Positions 24,244 to 36,047 of a DNA stretch of 64,000 nt are shown here, piece after piece. Under the pieces are notes generated by a model, which had not been told where the DNA came from, did no database searches, and saw nothing but the letters and a program-made list of their open reading frames with translations. The stretch comes from Glycine soja (Eukaryota > Streptophyta > Magnoliopsida > Fabales > Fabaceae), in contig NC_041021.1 of the NCBI RefSeq assembly GCF_004193775.1, positions 5,218,001 through 5,282,000 of the forward strand, read 5' to 3'. Position 1 is the first letter of the stretch; the number at the start of each line of letters is the position of its first letter. Both the position numbers and the translations under genes were made by a program.

Positions 24244-24393
24244 ATAAGCATACACAAACATCCATTAGTTCAACATACACTAAAAAAGTAGTAGTCATCC
24301 ATCCACAATTCCAATCAATCATGCTCAGTAAGATGCATGCACCTAGCCTCAACTCTCAAATGCAATGTGGTACCATTCATCAAGGAAATAGCC

Positions 24394-24515
24394 TAAGTGT
24401 GTCCACACGACACTCTCACTTAGGAAAACTAGACAATAAGTATAAGTATCACATTGCATTTGAGAAACTAGGCTAGGTGATCAACCTGAGTGAGAGTGTC
24501 GTGTGGACACACTTA
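24394..24515. repeat. Perfect 27-bp inverted repeat, 68-bp spacer
   Basis: Positions 24394-24420 (beginning TAAGTGTGTCCACACGACAC) are exactly reverse-complementary to 24489-24515. The spacer is AT-rich and contains ACAATAAGTATAAGTATCAC. It lies in the older LTR-like sequence. Perfect arms in a decayed region are unusual. Confidence 0.95.
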
Positions 24516-24839
24516 AGGTAACTCCCCCTTCCCCCCCATGGTGATCAACCTGAGTCTCAAGGGAGTTCCAAACTAAGTGACATGCTCCCAAGTATAAGTA
24601 TTCCACCTCATGAGAAACTACAAGTACTTATTGACAAAGTTTATACTATTTTCATGCAATATGAAGTATGAAACATGGGCACCATCAATGCACTGACCGT
24701 GAATAATTAAAGATTTTAAGTCATTCCCCTCCAGAGATGCTCAAAACCCTTTAACCACTCTATTTCTCCCACCAGGGATATCTAACATGGTCACTGCACC
24801 CCCATGTACATACACATCACACATCATCACAATAACATT

Positions 24840-25130
24840 TTCAACATCAACAACATATCATCTCAATGTCATTATCAACATTAACATCATCTCATCTCAA
24901 TGTCATTCTCAACATCAATATCATATCATCTCAATGTCATTCTCAACAACAACAACAACATGATCAATAACAACATCATCTCATATCAACATTATCGTAA
25001 ACACCAACATCATCTTGTATCAATTATTATCAATATCACCTTCAATAACAATATCATTCTTCATCAACATTATCATAAACATCAACGTCACCTCATATCA
25101 ATTAATATCATCAATAACAATATCATTAGT
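24840..25130. repeat. Imperfect 34-bp repeats, CAACATCA-rich
   Basis: ATCTCAATGTCATT recurs with 34-bp spacing at about 24860, 24894 and 24928. After these the array degrades into CAACATCATC/AATAACAA text. The frames here (His/Asn/Ile-rich) are artefacts. Confidence 0.75.
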
Positions 25131-26039
25131 AAATCATATTCCACATATACACACATATAGTTCATGCTTGAGATTCACACTCCCTAGGTCTTCAGACAAC
25201 ACAAGTCTAATAAAAACAATAATGTCATTTATCAATAACAGACGTATCGCATCTCATTAGTCAAAAATATTGTTTTTCTTGAAAACCAACATGCAACAGG
25301 GACAAACAAACATCCCCATAGTTTGGTTCCATGACCCCAACTATGGTATCAAAAGTCGCAAATTATAATAAAGTCCTCTCATCTATCGTGAGTTCTCCGT
25401 CAATTTCTCTTTGCGTCACTCAGAGACCTCTCTCGTTTATGTTTTTCAGTCCAAATGCAAGGTTCTGTATACCAAACTGAAGGAAATTTAGTATAGATTT
25501 TAAAAACAAGGTTAATAACAACATTTGGGGTTAATTATCCCTGTCAAAACATAAAGGGCTAAGGGGTGTTTTGGATTCTACTAAAAGGAGACGTCATTTT
25601 GAAATTCCGATCACGTCAATGTGACCGAGGTTCAATGAAGGTCACAAAAATAACATCAATTTTATAAAAAAGATAACTTTTACAACGTCTCATTTTTCAA
25701 GGGTTTTTCAAAGGAAGTGTAAAAATACCCTATTACAATACCCAAAACACAAGAGACACTAAGATAAACTCAAACTAACTAAGAAAAAAGCTTAGAAGTC
25801 AAGATTACCTCAGAGAAGCTATGAAAGAAAGGATTGAGAAATTTTTCTCCACCGAATCCTTGAGGTGGATTCTGAGGATTTCGCTTCGATTAAAACGTTC
25901 TTCTTGGTGTGGTGGTTTGGCAGCAAGCAATGGCGGCTCGTGGTGGCCACTGGTGGTCGTGGGTGATGGAGAAGGAGTTTCTAGGGTGATTTTGACGGAG
26001 TTTTGAGAGAGCGAGACGTGAAATCATGTTTCTCATGCT

Positions 26040-26290
26040 GAAAAACGTATTTATAATCCGTAGATCTTGTTTAGCGAGCTTGTCTCGCTAAGTGGGAGTC
26101 CACTTTTGGCGCTAAGCATGACTTTTCACGCTTAGTGCAATTCCTCTCGAGTTGGAATTTGTGCTGAGCACGAAAATTCACGCTGAGCACAATTCCTCTT
26201 GCGCTATGCGCGACAATTCTTGCTCAACGCAATTCTCTCTCGGGTTGGAATTGCGCTTAGCACGCTTCTCGCGCTAAGATAGAGATCACT
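26040..26290. repeat. GCGCTAAGC-type short repeats
   Basis: Variants of CGCTAAG, CGCTTAG, GCTGAGCAC and GCGCTATGCGC recur every 30-50 bp in both orientations, separated by AATTCCTCTCG/GTTGGAATT text. This pattern is characteristic of some legume Gypsy LTRs; here it is part of the older LTR-like sequence. Confidence 0.6.
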
Positions 26291-26611
26291 AGTTGTTATT
26301 TTGAAAATCCTAACGGTCATACCGTGGGAAAAGTGTCTTAGGAACCTTCAGTCAAAATTTGAAGATGATCCAACGGTTAATGAATTTAGGATTGCGATTT
26401 TACTGGAATCTCATATAATAAGCAAATTTAAAATCTCATAATTTCAACTTAAGTCAATAAAACTCCACATAACTCAACATCCACATCAAACAAATCACAC
26501 ATGAGTAATTCACATTATACCTAAACTCATTCAAATCAATCATATAATCAAATAACACGATAAATACAATTAAATATCAATTTATAACTAGTGATATTTC
26601 AGGATGTTACA

Positions 26612-29560
26612 TTGAGTAAGGAAATTAAGAGGTCAGGCAACCATTTTTCCCTCTCTTACCAATGTAGAGATTTTCAATCTTTCTTTTATTTCCTCTCCTC
26701 CACTTAGTTTCCCTGTTATTTTCTCTTGTTAAGATGAATGTACGTATAGTACAAATTATTATTGATAGAAAATTTATTTATATCTTAAATAAAACATCTT
26801 TATTTAAGTACTTTAACCATTAAAACATGCAAACACGTAAAATAATTGAAGTTAAAATAATTAATTTATTAATATTTTAACACAAACACAAACATGTACA
26901 TATAACAGCCTTTCAAGTGAGAGGAGTATTTGTAGGAGAGACTCACAAGAAAAAATCTAAACCATAAAAGTGACTTTTTTAAGTGATTGTGTGATCTTTA
27001 AATAACTTTTCTTCTTCTTCAAATTTATTCCTCATATTCGCTCATCATGTACACTTTTCTCACTTGGTATATTTTACAAGTCTCACATTAAAGTTAAAAA
27101 TGTAATTATATTAAAATTAATTTTACTTATAATAAAATTAATTAAAAAATTTAACTTAATTGATTGAATAAGATACGTAAGTATTATAAATTTTATGATA
27201 TAATATTCATTTCATACAGATAAAAAAAAAATTTATCACAAAATTAACTTTGTCAAACCCGCGGTCTTTGAATTGATTTTGTTCACCATCACTGTGCTTT
27301 TGGATGGTAGCCAAACAGACTATAATTCCATATTTCCATTAAGGAGTTAAAGGGTTTCGTTAGAAAACAAAAGTTTTAAGGTTTCATGACCCAGAGAGCG
27401 AGACAAAAGCTGAGCATTGTAAGATAATGTGCTCTCTTCTGAATTGAAAGTTAGTACATTTACAAACAAGTCCTTTTCAACTCTACACATTGTCGGCCAA
27501 AAGAAGAGGGAAAAGCCCAATTGATGAAATGAGGTCCTAAATTCATTAGTGCTTCATCAAATATCAATTGCGAATTTCTATGGTTTAAGGTTTAAATTTT
27601 AATTAATTCTTAAATATAAAATAAATTATATTTGAATAAGATTATTCTCTTCTTATGTATTCATAATTTTCAACAAAAATTAGTTTATCACTTTTAAAAA
27701 AAACTAATTTGTATCATGCTAAAAAGTAAATCACATAAAACCTTCGTTCACATATTCACACAGTGGAAATATTCGAGGCCAAATCCTTGTTGGTGTCTCA
27801 GCTTGTTTTTCTGGAATTTACAAATGTTATTAATTATTATATTAATTATTTTAAAAATCATATTTTAAAATGATTTTTAATTAATTAATAGTGTCAAAGA
27901 ATTTGGTGAAAAACAAGCTGTGTTCTTTTTGCTTTCACTGTGTTCTTGACTTCTTGTTTACATGTTTACAGATGGGTCTGAAAAGGGTGTTTTTCTTAGT
28001 CACATGTATTGTTCATAAAGGAAATTCAACTTAAGTAAACTAACATTATTATAAGTAATAAAATTCTTTTTTAAATATTTAAAATGTAATCATATATTTA
28101 AAATTTGAAATTAAGATCTTTAATTAAATTAAAATAATTTTATATTAATTAATTCACATATTCAATAATTATAAATTATATTCACCTGACTATAATAATA
28201 ATAACAACAACGTGTACCTACAAAAATAAGATTTTTTTGTGGCATACAAGTAAGATTTGTAAATGTAGTGTAGTGTTTAAAAAAAAAATATACCAATAAA
28301 GATTGATGAAATTAATAAGAAATGAGTTCATATTTCAATAAATTGTGGGTTTAATTTCCGATACTCATTCATATGACAAACTTGTTAATGAATAATATGT
28401 AAATAATTCTATAAACATGATTTGAACCTTGAGATATGGTGAACTCCTGATAATTAATTCACCTAAATTTTTTTATAATAAAAAAATAAACACAATTTAG
28501 CAGTTTGATACAAATATATTTTCACCATGATGAAATTCAAAATTCAGATCTCCATGATTCATTCCGTGGTTGGAGACCCTGGAATCTGACTAAAAAATAA
28601 ACTGAAAATGGTGTTGCGTGAGCATTTGAAAACATGAGGTAAGGTTTTGTTGTTGGAAAGGAGCATGCAGCAAAGTGTTATCTTAAATTTATATATTTTA
28701 AAAAAAATTATAATTATCATTAATATTTTTCTTTTTTTAATGATTTATTAATATATATTTAATAAAAAAATATAAGATTAAATTTTATAATAAAAATGAA
28801 AGAAGTATTATTAGCAGAAAGCAAAACCAGAATTAATGTGTGCGTTTTTGCAGCAGGAGAAGAAAGGAATGAGCTGGCCCAGCTGTGCCTGAAATGTCCT
28901 TGGGTACTATGCACCCACCTGACCTGGACAATAGCCACGTACATACCCTCCCCTTTAAGACTCATCTGCAGGAGACACTGACTCTTGTGTGAATCAGTGA
29001 CCTCAACGAATATATTCTTGCCTAATATTTTCAGACAAATTTATTACCCCCAACTAACACATGTGATTGATAAAGAAACAACACTCAAATTATACATATA
29101 TAATTATTATTATACCCATTTCAGTTCCCCAAAATAATTACTAATATCACATCCAAATTATTAGTATTTCAAAATACAATATTTCAAATTTTCATATTAT
29201 TCAATTCAAATATTTCAAAATAATTTAATTTTCACATATAGTTAGTAAAAAAATTATATTATTAAACAGTAAAAAAATTATTAGTACAATTTATAAAGTA
29301 ATTATTATATAATAATTCGATAATGTAAAAATTCTTTGTATTATTAACATATACCATTTACTCTTTTTTTTATAAATATAATATTAATAATATATAAAAG
29401 TATAAGTAGTAATAGTAAATACTAAATACTACTAGCTAGTAAATAGGAAATACATCTACATCTATTACTACTAGCCAGCTCTAATTTCTAATTATCCTAT
29501 TAATCTTTTCATTCTTAACATTGTTTCTTTTTTCCCAAAACCTACTAATCTGTAATTTTA
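26612..29560. other. AT-rich intergenic DNA upstream of the ZF-HD gene
   Basis: No coding domain is recognisable. The frames at 28759-28981 overlap on both strands and match nothing known to me. The last 500 bp include AT-rich stretches such as 29369-29395 that could belong to the promoter of the downstream gene, but no single TATA box can be chosen with confidence. Confidence 0.55.
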
Positions 29561-29945
29561 CACTCATTTTTTTTATTGTTTTGTTTGTATTCTCTTCTCA
29601 AATCATTAGTGGTTGAGATTTTGGACCCTATTGTATTGCTGTATCCCTATATCTCCTCGCAACCCCCATTTAAACCTCAGATTTTGTCATCACTTCTCAT
29701 TATAACCATCATCATCACCCATTTCTACCTGCATCATCATCATCACTCTCTTTCCTCCAAACCATTCCCCCCCCTCTCCCCTCTTTTTTTTCTTGCTCCC
29801 TTTCCCCTTCCATCCCAACAATTCATCCTTCCAACACGATGCTTTAAACTTGTCCAAAACCCTAACCCACCCCTTTCCCCCCATCTTCTCTCTCTCATAC
29901 TTTCTCTCTCCTCTTGTTATATCACCTCTTGAAGGGACAACAAAC

Positions 29946-31022
29946 ATGGACCTAACCTCCAGCACTACCCACAACACAAACACAACACAAACCTTAGAAG
30001 CTGCTAATACTATTACTATTACTACTAAAGCCACCCCACCAATTCCCACCACCACCCTAAAGTCTCTATCTTTCACCAACGGCACACTCAAGCGCCACCC
30101 CATCACCACCGTTGCTCCGCCGCCGTCCATGGTGGTTTCCTACAAAGAATGCCTCAAAAACCACGCCGCCAGCATCGGCGGCCATGCCCTCGACGGCTGC
30201 GGCGAGTTCATGCCGTCCTCCTCCACCGTCCCCTCCGATCCCCGCTCTCTAAAATGCGCCGCGTGCGGCTGCCACCGCAACTTCCACCGCCGCGAACCCC
30301 AAGAAAACAACCTCAACAACAACCTTAAAAACAACAACCCCACGTTTTTAAACTGCATCTACAGTACCCCATCAGCTCCAGCACCACTTTCACACCGAGC
30401 CATGAGCCAAAGCACATCACCGAGCCTGAGTTCAAGCCCGAGCCACAGCCCAAGCCCGATATCAAGCCCATCACCGCCGCCACTCTCGCACGTGCCACCC
30501 TACCACGCTTCAGCGCCACACATGCTTCTAGCCCTCGGCACTGCTTATTCTCCTGCACCCTCTGACGAACACCAATACCAACAAAAAAGCTTCAATTTTT
30601 CGATGATGAGGAGCGAGAACGCTAGCAAGAAGAGGTACAGGACCAAGTTCAGCAAGGAGCAGAAGGAGAAGATGCATGGATTCTCTGAGAAATTGGGGTG
30701 GAGAATGCAGAAAGGGGATGATGGGTTGGTCCAAGAATTCTGCAATGAGATTGGGGTCTCAAGAGGGGTTTTCAAAGTGTGGATGCATAACAATAAGAAC
30801 ACTCTTAGGAAGAAACCTGAAGATGGAATTGGAAATGCAAATGCTCCTCAAAGTAATAATGATGATGGCAATGCTAATGGTGGTAGTGGTGGATTTGATA
30901 GTGATATCAACAACCCCTACAACCCAAATAGCAACAACAATGACAATGATATTCACATGAATGAAGAAGATGGGTGTGTCAACAATGTTGTTCATGTTTC
31001 TCTTAATGAGATGTCATCTTAG
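29946..31022 (+). CDS. Zinc finger-homeodomain (ZF-HD) transcription factor
   Basis: A single-exon frame of 358 residues ending in TAG. Residues about 62-117 form the ZF-HD zinc finger/dimerisation domain (YKECLKNHAA, then DGCGEFMP, CAACGCHRNFHRRE) with all expected Cys and His ligands. Residues about 228-290 form the plant-specific homeodomain, starting KKRYRTKFSKEQKEKM and ending with a recognition helix VFKVWMHNNKN. Between them is a Ser/Pro-rich linker; the C-tail is Asn/Asp-rich and acidic, the N-terminus Thr/Asn-rich. Family members dimerise through the finger and bind ATTA-core promoters in the nucleus. I chose the ATG at 29946: it is the first in-frame ATG, with A at -3 and G at +4; the open frame extends upstream only from non-ATG codons. 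A pyrimidine-rich leader precedes it (29750-29920). The homeodomain looks closest to the ZHD5/ZHD6 group, from memory. Intronless structure is normal for this family. Confidence 0.96.
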   Translation: MDLTSSTTHNTNTTQTLEAANTITITTKATPPIPTTTLKSLSFTNGTLKRHPITTVAPPPSMVVSYKECLKNHAASIGGHALDGCGEFMPSSSTVPSDPRSLKCAACGCHRNFHRREPQENNLNNNLKNNNPTFLNCIYSTPSAPAPLSHRAMSQSTSPSLSSSPSHSPSPISSPSPPPLSHVPPYHASAPHMLLALGTAYSPAPSDEHQYQQKSFNFSMMRSENASKKRYRTKFSKEQKEKMHGFSEKLGWRMQKGDDGLVQEFCNEIGVSRGVFKVWMHNNKNTLRKKPEDGIGNANAPQSNNDDGNANGGSGGFDSDINNPYNPNSNNNDNDIHMNEEDGCVNNVVHVSLNEMSS

Positions 31023-31045
31023 CTTCTTAGTCTTTTTTTTTGGTC

Positions 31046-31051
31046 AATAAA
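31046..31051 (+). terminator. Candidate polyadenylation signal of the ZF-HD gene
   Basis: AATAAA lies 24 bp after the stop codon, downstream of a T-rich run (31032-31041). Plant poly(A) signals are loose, so a more distal site is possible. Confidence 0.45.
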
Positions 31052-31392
31052 TTACTTTACTTAGTTAGATGGGAAATGAAGCTGGAAGCTCATGAATCAT
31101 GATCATTGATTTGATCATTTTTGTTAATTATCATCTTTTTTGTTTTTTTTTTTGGGATCAGCTAAGACTATAGGAAAATCCAGGTGGCTTAGTTTCTATT
31201 AAAATGTCATATATATTATTATGTTTATTTATGTTCATAGACTATGAAATTTAGTTTCACAAGGTACATGTTTGATGATGGCTCTTATTGCTGTCACGTT
31301 TTCTTCTTGATAAGTTGCAGGTATATAGTTTTAAGTTAGTATTTAACTGTGAAACGTTAATATTATTAATTGTGCATCATCTACTTTCTTTG

Positions 31393-31396
<4 letters not shown>

Positions 31397-31462
<66 letters not shown>
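31397..31462. repeat. (TA)n microsatellite
   Basis: About 66 bp of uninterrupted TA repeat, some 375 bp downstream of the ZF-HD stop codon. Usable as a length-polymorphic locus. Confidence 0.97.
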
Positions 31463-31465
<3 letters not shown>

Positions 31466-31663
31466 CCCAAAATGCCCATACTTGTTTGTCCAATTCACGA
31501 TCCTTTATCAATTCTGGGTGGTGAAACCTATCTGCAATTTTGTCCTTATTCATTTATGGAGATCTCCTACCATTACATGATTTTTTTATATATATTTTTA
31601 TATCTTGGGAGATAATGCTAGGTGAAACATTGCACGAGCAAAGTTCAGAAATCTAATCTTTCC

Positions 31664-31838
31664 ATTAATTTTTCTTTTATGTTTATCATATTTGGGTGCA
31701 AGTGGTCCTAGGTAAGTTATCTCCAAAGGAAGAAAAGGATTAGACCAATTAATTTCTTTTATGGTTTATCATATTTTTGGTGAAAGTGGTCCTAGGTAAG
31801 TTATCTCCAATCTCCAAAGGAAGAAAAGGATTAGACCT
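31664..31838. repeat. Tandem duplication of about 84-91 bp
   Basis: Copy 1 is 31664-31747 and copy 2 is 31748-31838. Both run from ATTAATTT-CTTTTAT through GTGGTCCTAGGTAAGTTATC to GGATTAGACC. Copy 2 has an extra TCTCCAA. The copies differ at only a few positions, so the duplication is fairly recent. Confidence 0.9.
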
Positions 31839-33864
31839 ATTAATCACATTGAAAACGACATTAATCCATTCTATTTGCTTTTTCTGGTCTCATCTTCTTG
31901 TTGGACTTTTGTTTCTTAAAATCCATATTACAATATGTTGGTATAGAAAAGGAACAAGCAGGATAGTTTACTAGTAATAGCATACTATTTTGGAATATTA
32001 GAAGATGGCGTTGGAAATGCAAAGTGTCCATTGTCGTGTTTATCTACTATTATTAAAACATTATTTTACTACCATAATCTTTTGTTTAAGGCAAGCTACA
32101 TGATTTGGTTAATTAATTTAATTAATGTAAAGTAATGGGGGCAGTGCTGATGTCTTAATCTGCCACCTTTCCATTTTTAGTTAGTCCGATGATGCTGCTA
32201 GTTTTGTTTTTTTGTTGTTTCATTATATTTAAGTTATCTAGTTTAAGGTAGGAGAAAGTTTTTATTCTAAGATTAGTGTAAAAAACTATAGCTTTGGTGA
32301 GACCTTACATACTAATCACCTATAAAAAACGAGGAATCCTTCTATTTGACTTAAAGTCTCGCCTAAAGAAGTTAAGCATGTACTTTCTTGCGTTGTTAAC
32401 ATGCAATGATCATAACCCATTTAAGATAATCAAAAGAGCCACTTGCTTAATTAATAATTGATGAATTGAGTTGTAAGTTTCATCCGGATTAAAAAAATAT
32501 TGTAAAATTGTGCCTTTTAAGCTGCCACATTGTTTTCTTCCCTTTCAAGTTTATGGTTTTATAATTTTTTGTGACGGAAGTACCCTTGTAATGAGTTTTT
32601 CATAGAATAGGTATAGAATAAGATCACAGCTTTTACAGAGAACGGACCGCAGGGGAATTAATGCCATTTTGGAAGCTTTGTTGCTGCAGTAGTGGACCTC
32701 TATTCTTTGCTTCTTCTGTGTTTTATTTTTTTTCCTCTGCTTTTATATTTATGGGACCAAATCTTTGATCTTGTTCTCTTGCTTTGGTAGATGAATAAGG
32801 CCCACTTGGAAAAGGAACACCACTAGCTAGACTCAGCCCAAATAAAATGCTATTATCCTAAATTTCTACCGGTTAAATAATTATAGACTATAGTGGAGAA
32901 GATGTACGCCAAGGCAATATATTAAAATAATAATTTAATTTTCATGTATTTTTAGTATTTATTTTACATTACCCACTCAGAAATTATTCTATAAATTTTT
33001 TTTTTATAATTATCACAAAAATTAATTATTATATATAACAACATATGAACATATGATTGGATGATAACATAAATAATATTTATATTTTAAGTATATCATA
33101 ATTAAAATTTCAAAATAAAAGTAAGGGTGTCGTCATTTTCACACACTTAATTGAGGAGTACACATGATAAGTTGAAATCTAATCTTCAAACTTACACCTC
33201 CACTTGCAAATACACACGCACACACAATTGAGGGATGGATAATAGCGTATATTAACAGACAAACAAACAACACTTTTAATTATAATTGTATTTTAAACCC
33301 GTGTCATGCACGGATTGATTTAAATTATATACTTTTATATTTATATTTAAGATTTATATATATATATATAATTATTTTTATCAGTTTAATTTTTTTAATC
33401 ATAACTTGTTTGTTAGAAATTTATTTCGTTAGTAAATATAGTAAATTTGTATCATTATAAATCTTGTTAGTTTGATTTAGCTACATTCATTAGATATAAT
33501 TTTTCATTAAATTTGTGCATGAATTTTATTATAATTTTTTTCTATTAAATGTGTTTGTGAATTTGACTTTAAAATTTAATTTTTATAATACCTGTATATA
33601 TGAGATTATTTTTTTAATCATGATTTGTTGCAAATTTTAGAAGATTATTTAAAATTTATTATCTCTTTTAATCAATACTGAGATCAAAATAATGGTTATT
33701 GAATTCTTGTAATACTTGTATGTTACAATTTTTCATATTTCATTTACTAACGATTACCTGTTTTAATTAATTGAGATCAAAACATTAGTTGTTGAAAATT
33801 TAGTAAAACTTAATTTAAAATTATTCAAAATAAGTCTCAGGTGATTTAAGATGGCTATGTAAAA

Positions 33865-33928
<64 letters not shown>
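33865..33928. repeat. (TA)n microsatellite
   Basis: About 64 bp of uninterrupted TA repeat inside the possible degenerate element of 33285-34265. Confidence 0.97.
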
Positions 33929-33929
<1 letters not shown>

Positions 33930-34911
33930 TCTTCATCAATAATCAACATTATTTATTAATTAATTAATGTTAATAATTTATTTTTTTAGCACATACACAA
34001 CATCGGTCATAAGTGAAAAACATTAACATCAATAAAATTATGAATAGTAGATATTATTGAAATCTATTTATTAAAATAATGTTATGATATGATGTAGTTA
34101 ATATTAAATAAACTAATAAAAATGAGGGAAAAAATTACCCAAAAGAGAAATAGAAACAGATAATGAAAAGATAAATTGGAAACTACAAAAAACTAAAATA
34201 ATTAAAAAATTAATTAAATACATAAAAATTATATAATATAAATCTGTGCAACCCTGGTATAAAATCTAGGGTTCTTTATAATACTCTTTCTCTACTTTGA
34301 GTTTACGGGTCATGTACTATTGGTGATGCATACTACACCAATCAAAAGTTAAATATGTAAGTCTACAACCAAATTTAAAGAGTCATTGCAAAATGATAGT
34401 TTGCAGAACTAATATTTTTTTAACAAAAGTTTGAAGAACTAATTATGATAAAGCCATAAAGGGACACTTACCAAGAATAATTTTGCTTAATATATCATGG
34501 ATCTCCAGTATATATAATCAGAGAAATCACTAATATCAGAATAAATAAAATACTTAGTTTCATAAATTTAATTCAAGGTCATATAAAGAGAAATCAGAGG
34601 ATACAATCCACTAACTTAATGGCCAATTTGAAAATGGTAATATAGATTAATATAAATTAATAGTTATAAATAGTATTAAATTTTAAAACAGGTTTATTCT
34701 TTGTTTTAATACCATTAAATAATAATTTTAATATAATTAAATTCATTAAATGTACATTACTGTTGATTAAGTAAACGATACGGTAATGCTCACGTTTCAT
34801 GCTTTAAAATACTATTTATATATATTTTTTTAAAATAGTTTAATTACTTTAAAATATGTAATTTTAAATATAAATTATTTTAAATTTGATTACTTTTTTT
34901 ATAAAATTACT

Positions 34912-34939
<28 letters not shown>
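34912..34939. repeat. (TA)n microsatellite, short
   Basis: About 28 bp of TA repeat in AT-rich sequence. Confidence 0.95.
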
Positions 34940-34942
<3 letters not shown>

Positions 34943-36047
34943 TATACTTTTCAGAAATAATAAAATATTTTTTCTTAATTAATATTATTGTTTATAAAAT
35001 ATATTTTAAAAGTAATCAACTAAAAAAAATACACTTATGTGTGCGTAAAATAGTAAAACATTCTTAAAAAAATATAATTTCTATCAACTTAGAATTTTTC
35101 AAAATTTTTAATGCACTTATTTATGTATTTTAAAATATTTGATAGAATAAAAGTCAAAATCTTTTAAATTATGCACATGATAATACCTTTGTAAAATAAG
35201 CAGTATATTTTCATAAGTTCTGTTTAATAATATTAAATTTATTATATTAAATAATTATTAAATTATTAATTTAAAGTAAATCATTTTTAAAAATTCGAAT
35301 TTTAAATTAATGTTACCTTATCTCTTATTTTATCAATTTTCTCTATTTCTATATAGTAAGTTATAAAAGATAATAATTATAAAATAATAAATTATTATTT
35401 TAAAAATTAATAATTCTGCATTAATGTTATATAACATTAAATTAGATTAACAGTAGTTATTATGAAATCAAAGTTTTGATCTGATACTCTTCTTAAATTA
35501 TTATGATGTGGAATAATATCCTTCTGGTCTATATCTAGGGTATGTTTGACCAACTTATTTTTAGCTTAGTTTTTTTATTTATTGGTAAAATCTCTTAAAA
35601 TAAAAGTATATAATGTAACATCCCAAAAATTCAACTATAAGAATTAGAAGAATTTACTATTAGAAATAATAGTAATGATGACCTAAAAAGGAATTAATTA
35701 AATTATTGAAAGTATAATAGATTAGAATCAAAGGAAAAATTGAGAAAGATAATTTATTTTTCATAGAAATTAGAGAAAGTCAACAAAGTTAACCATAAAT
35801 TACTAGGATCAATGGAAAGAGATTGACTCTATAATTAGAGTAAGCAATGTAATATCCCTTGTTACATTGTCCCAATTCATATACATCAAGTGCTTTTGAT
35901 TTTAATTTTAATAAAACTCTTAGATTAACTTTGCTTATAAAATACTATGAATTTTTTCCGTGTAATAAACATCGATAATAGAAGTTAATTTAAATATCAA
36001 CAACAAACGAACATGACATTAAGATAATCACCATAAGATAGTATTAA

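Larger units (their letters stand above)
13440..26611 (-). mobile_element. Old LTR-like sequence split by the Tat/Ogre-type element
   Basis: The sequences outside the Tat/Ogre-type element (about 13440-13728 and 24249-26611) look like two parts of one older element on the minus strand. The right edge, read in reverse, begins TGTAACATCCTG, a TG-start LTR-like terminus. The 26040-26290 block is rich in GCGCTAAG/CGCTTAG text and 26290-26420 resembles LTR text I associate with legume Gypsy elements. No coding domain remains and I found no target duplication (the bases after the right end are TTGAG, with no match on the left). Left boundary and family are inference. Confidence 0.4.
31840..36040. 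other. AT-rich intergenic DNA, possible degenerate elements
   Basis: No gene is recognised. A stretch at about 33285-34265 has CCCGTGTCATGCACGG at its left end and, reversed, CCAGGGTTGCACAG at its right end, suggesting a decayed inverted-repeat element. TGTAACATCCC at 35614 and TGTAATATCCC at 35848 resemble LTR starts but lack partners. Microsatellites interrupt the region. Confidence 0.45.

Noticed and set aside
24900..25260. His/Asn/Ile-rich frames
   Set aside because: They derive from the 34-bp CAACATCA-rich repeats.
29576..29932. A 118-residue frame upstream of the ZF-HD start
   Set aside because: It is pyrimidine-rich leader sequence (Leu/Ser/Pro-rich product), overlaps the leader in another frame and has no domain.
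29793..29945. N-terminal extension of the ZF-HD frame
   Set aside because: The codon at 29793 is TTG and no ATG occurs in frame before 29946; the ATG at 29946 has good initiation context.
29690..30130. Minus-strand frame of 146 residues over the ZF-HD 5' region
   Set aside because: Low-complexity Val/Gly/Lys text opposite the real gene; a shadow frame.
35614..36000. Second LTR starting TGTAACATCCC
   Set aside because: No matching end, target duplication or second copy could be found; only the short TG-start text supports it.
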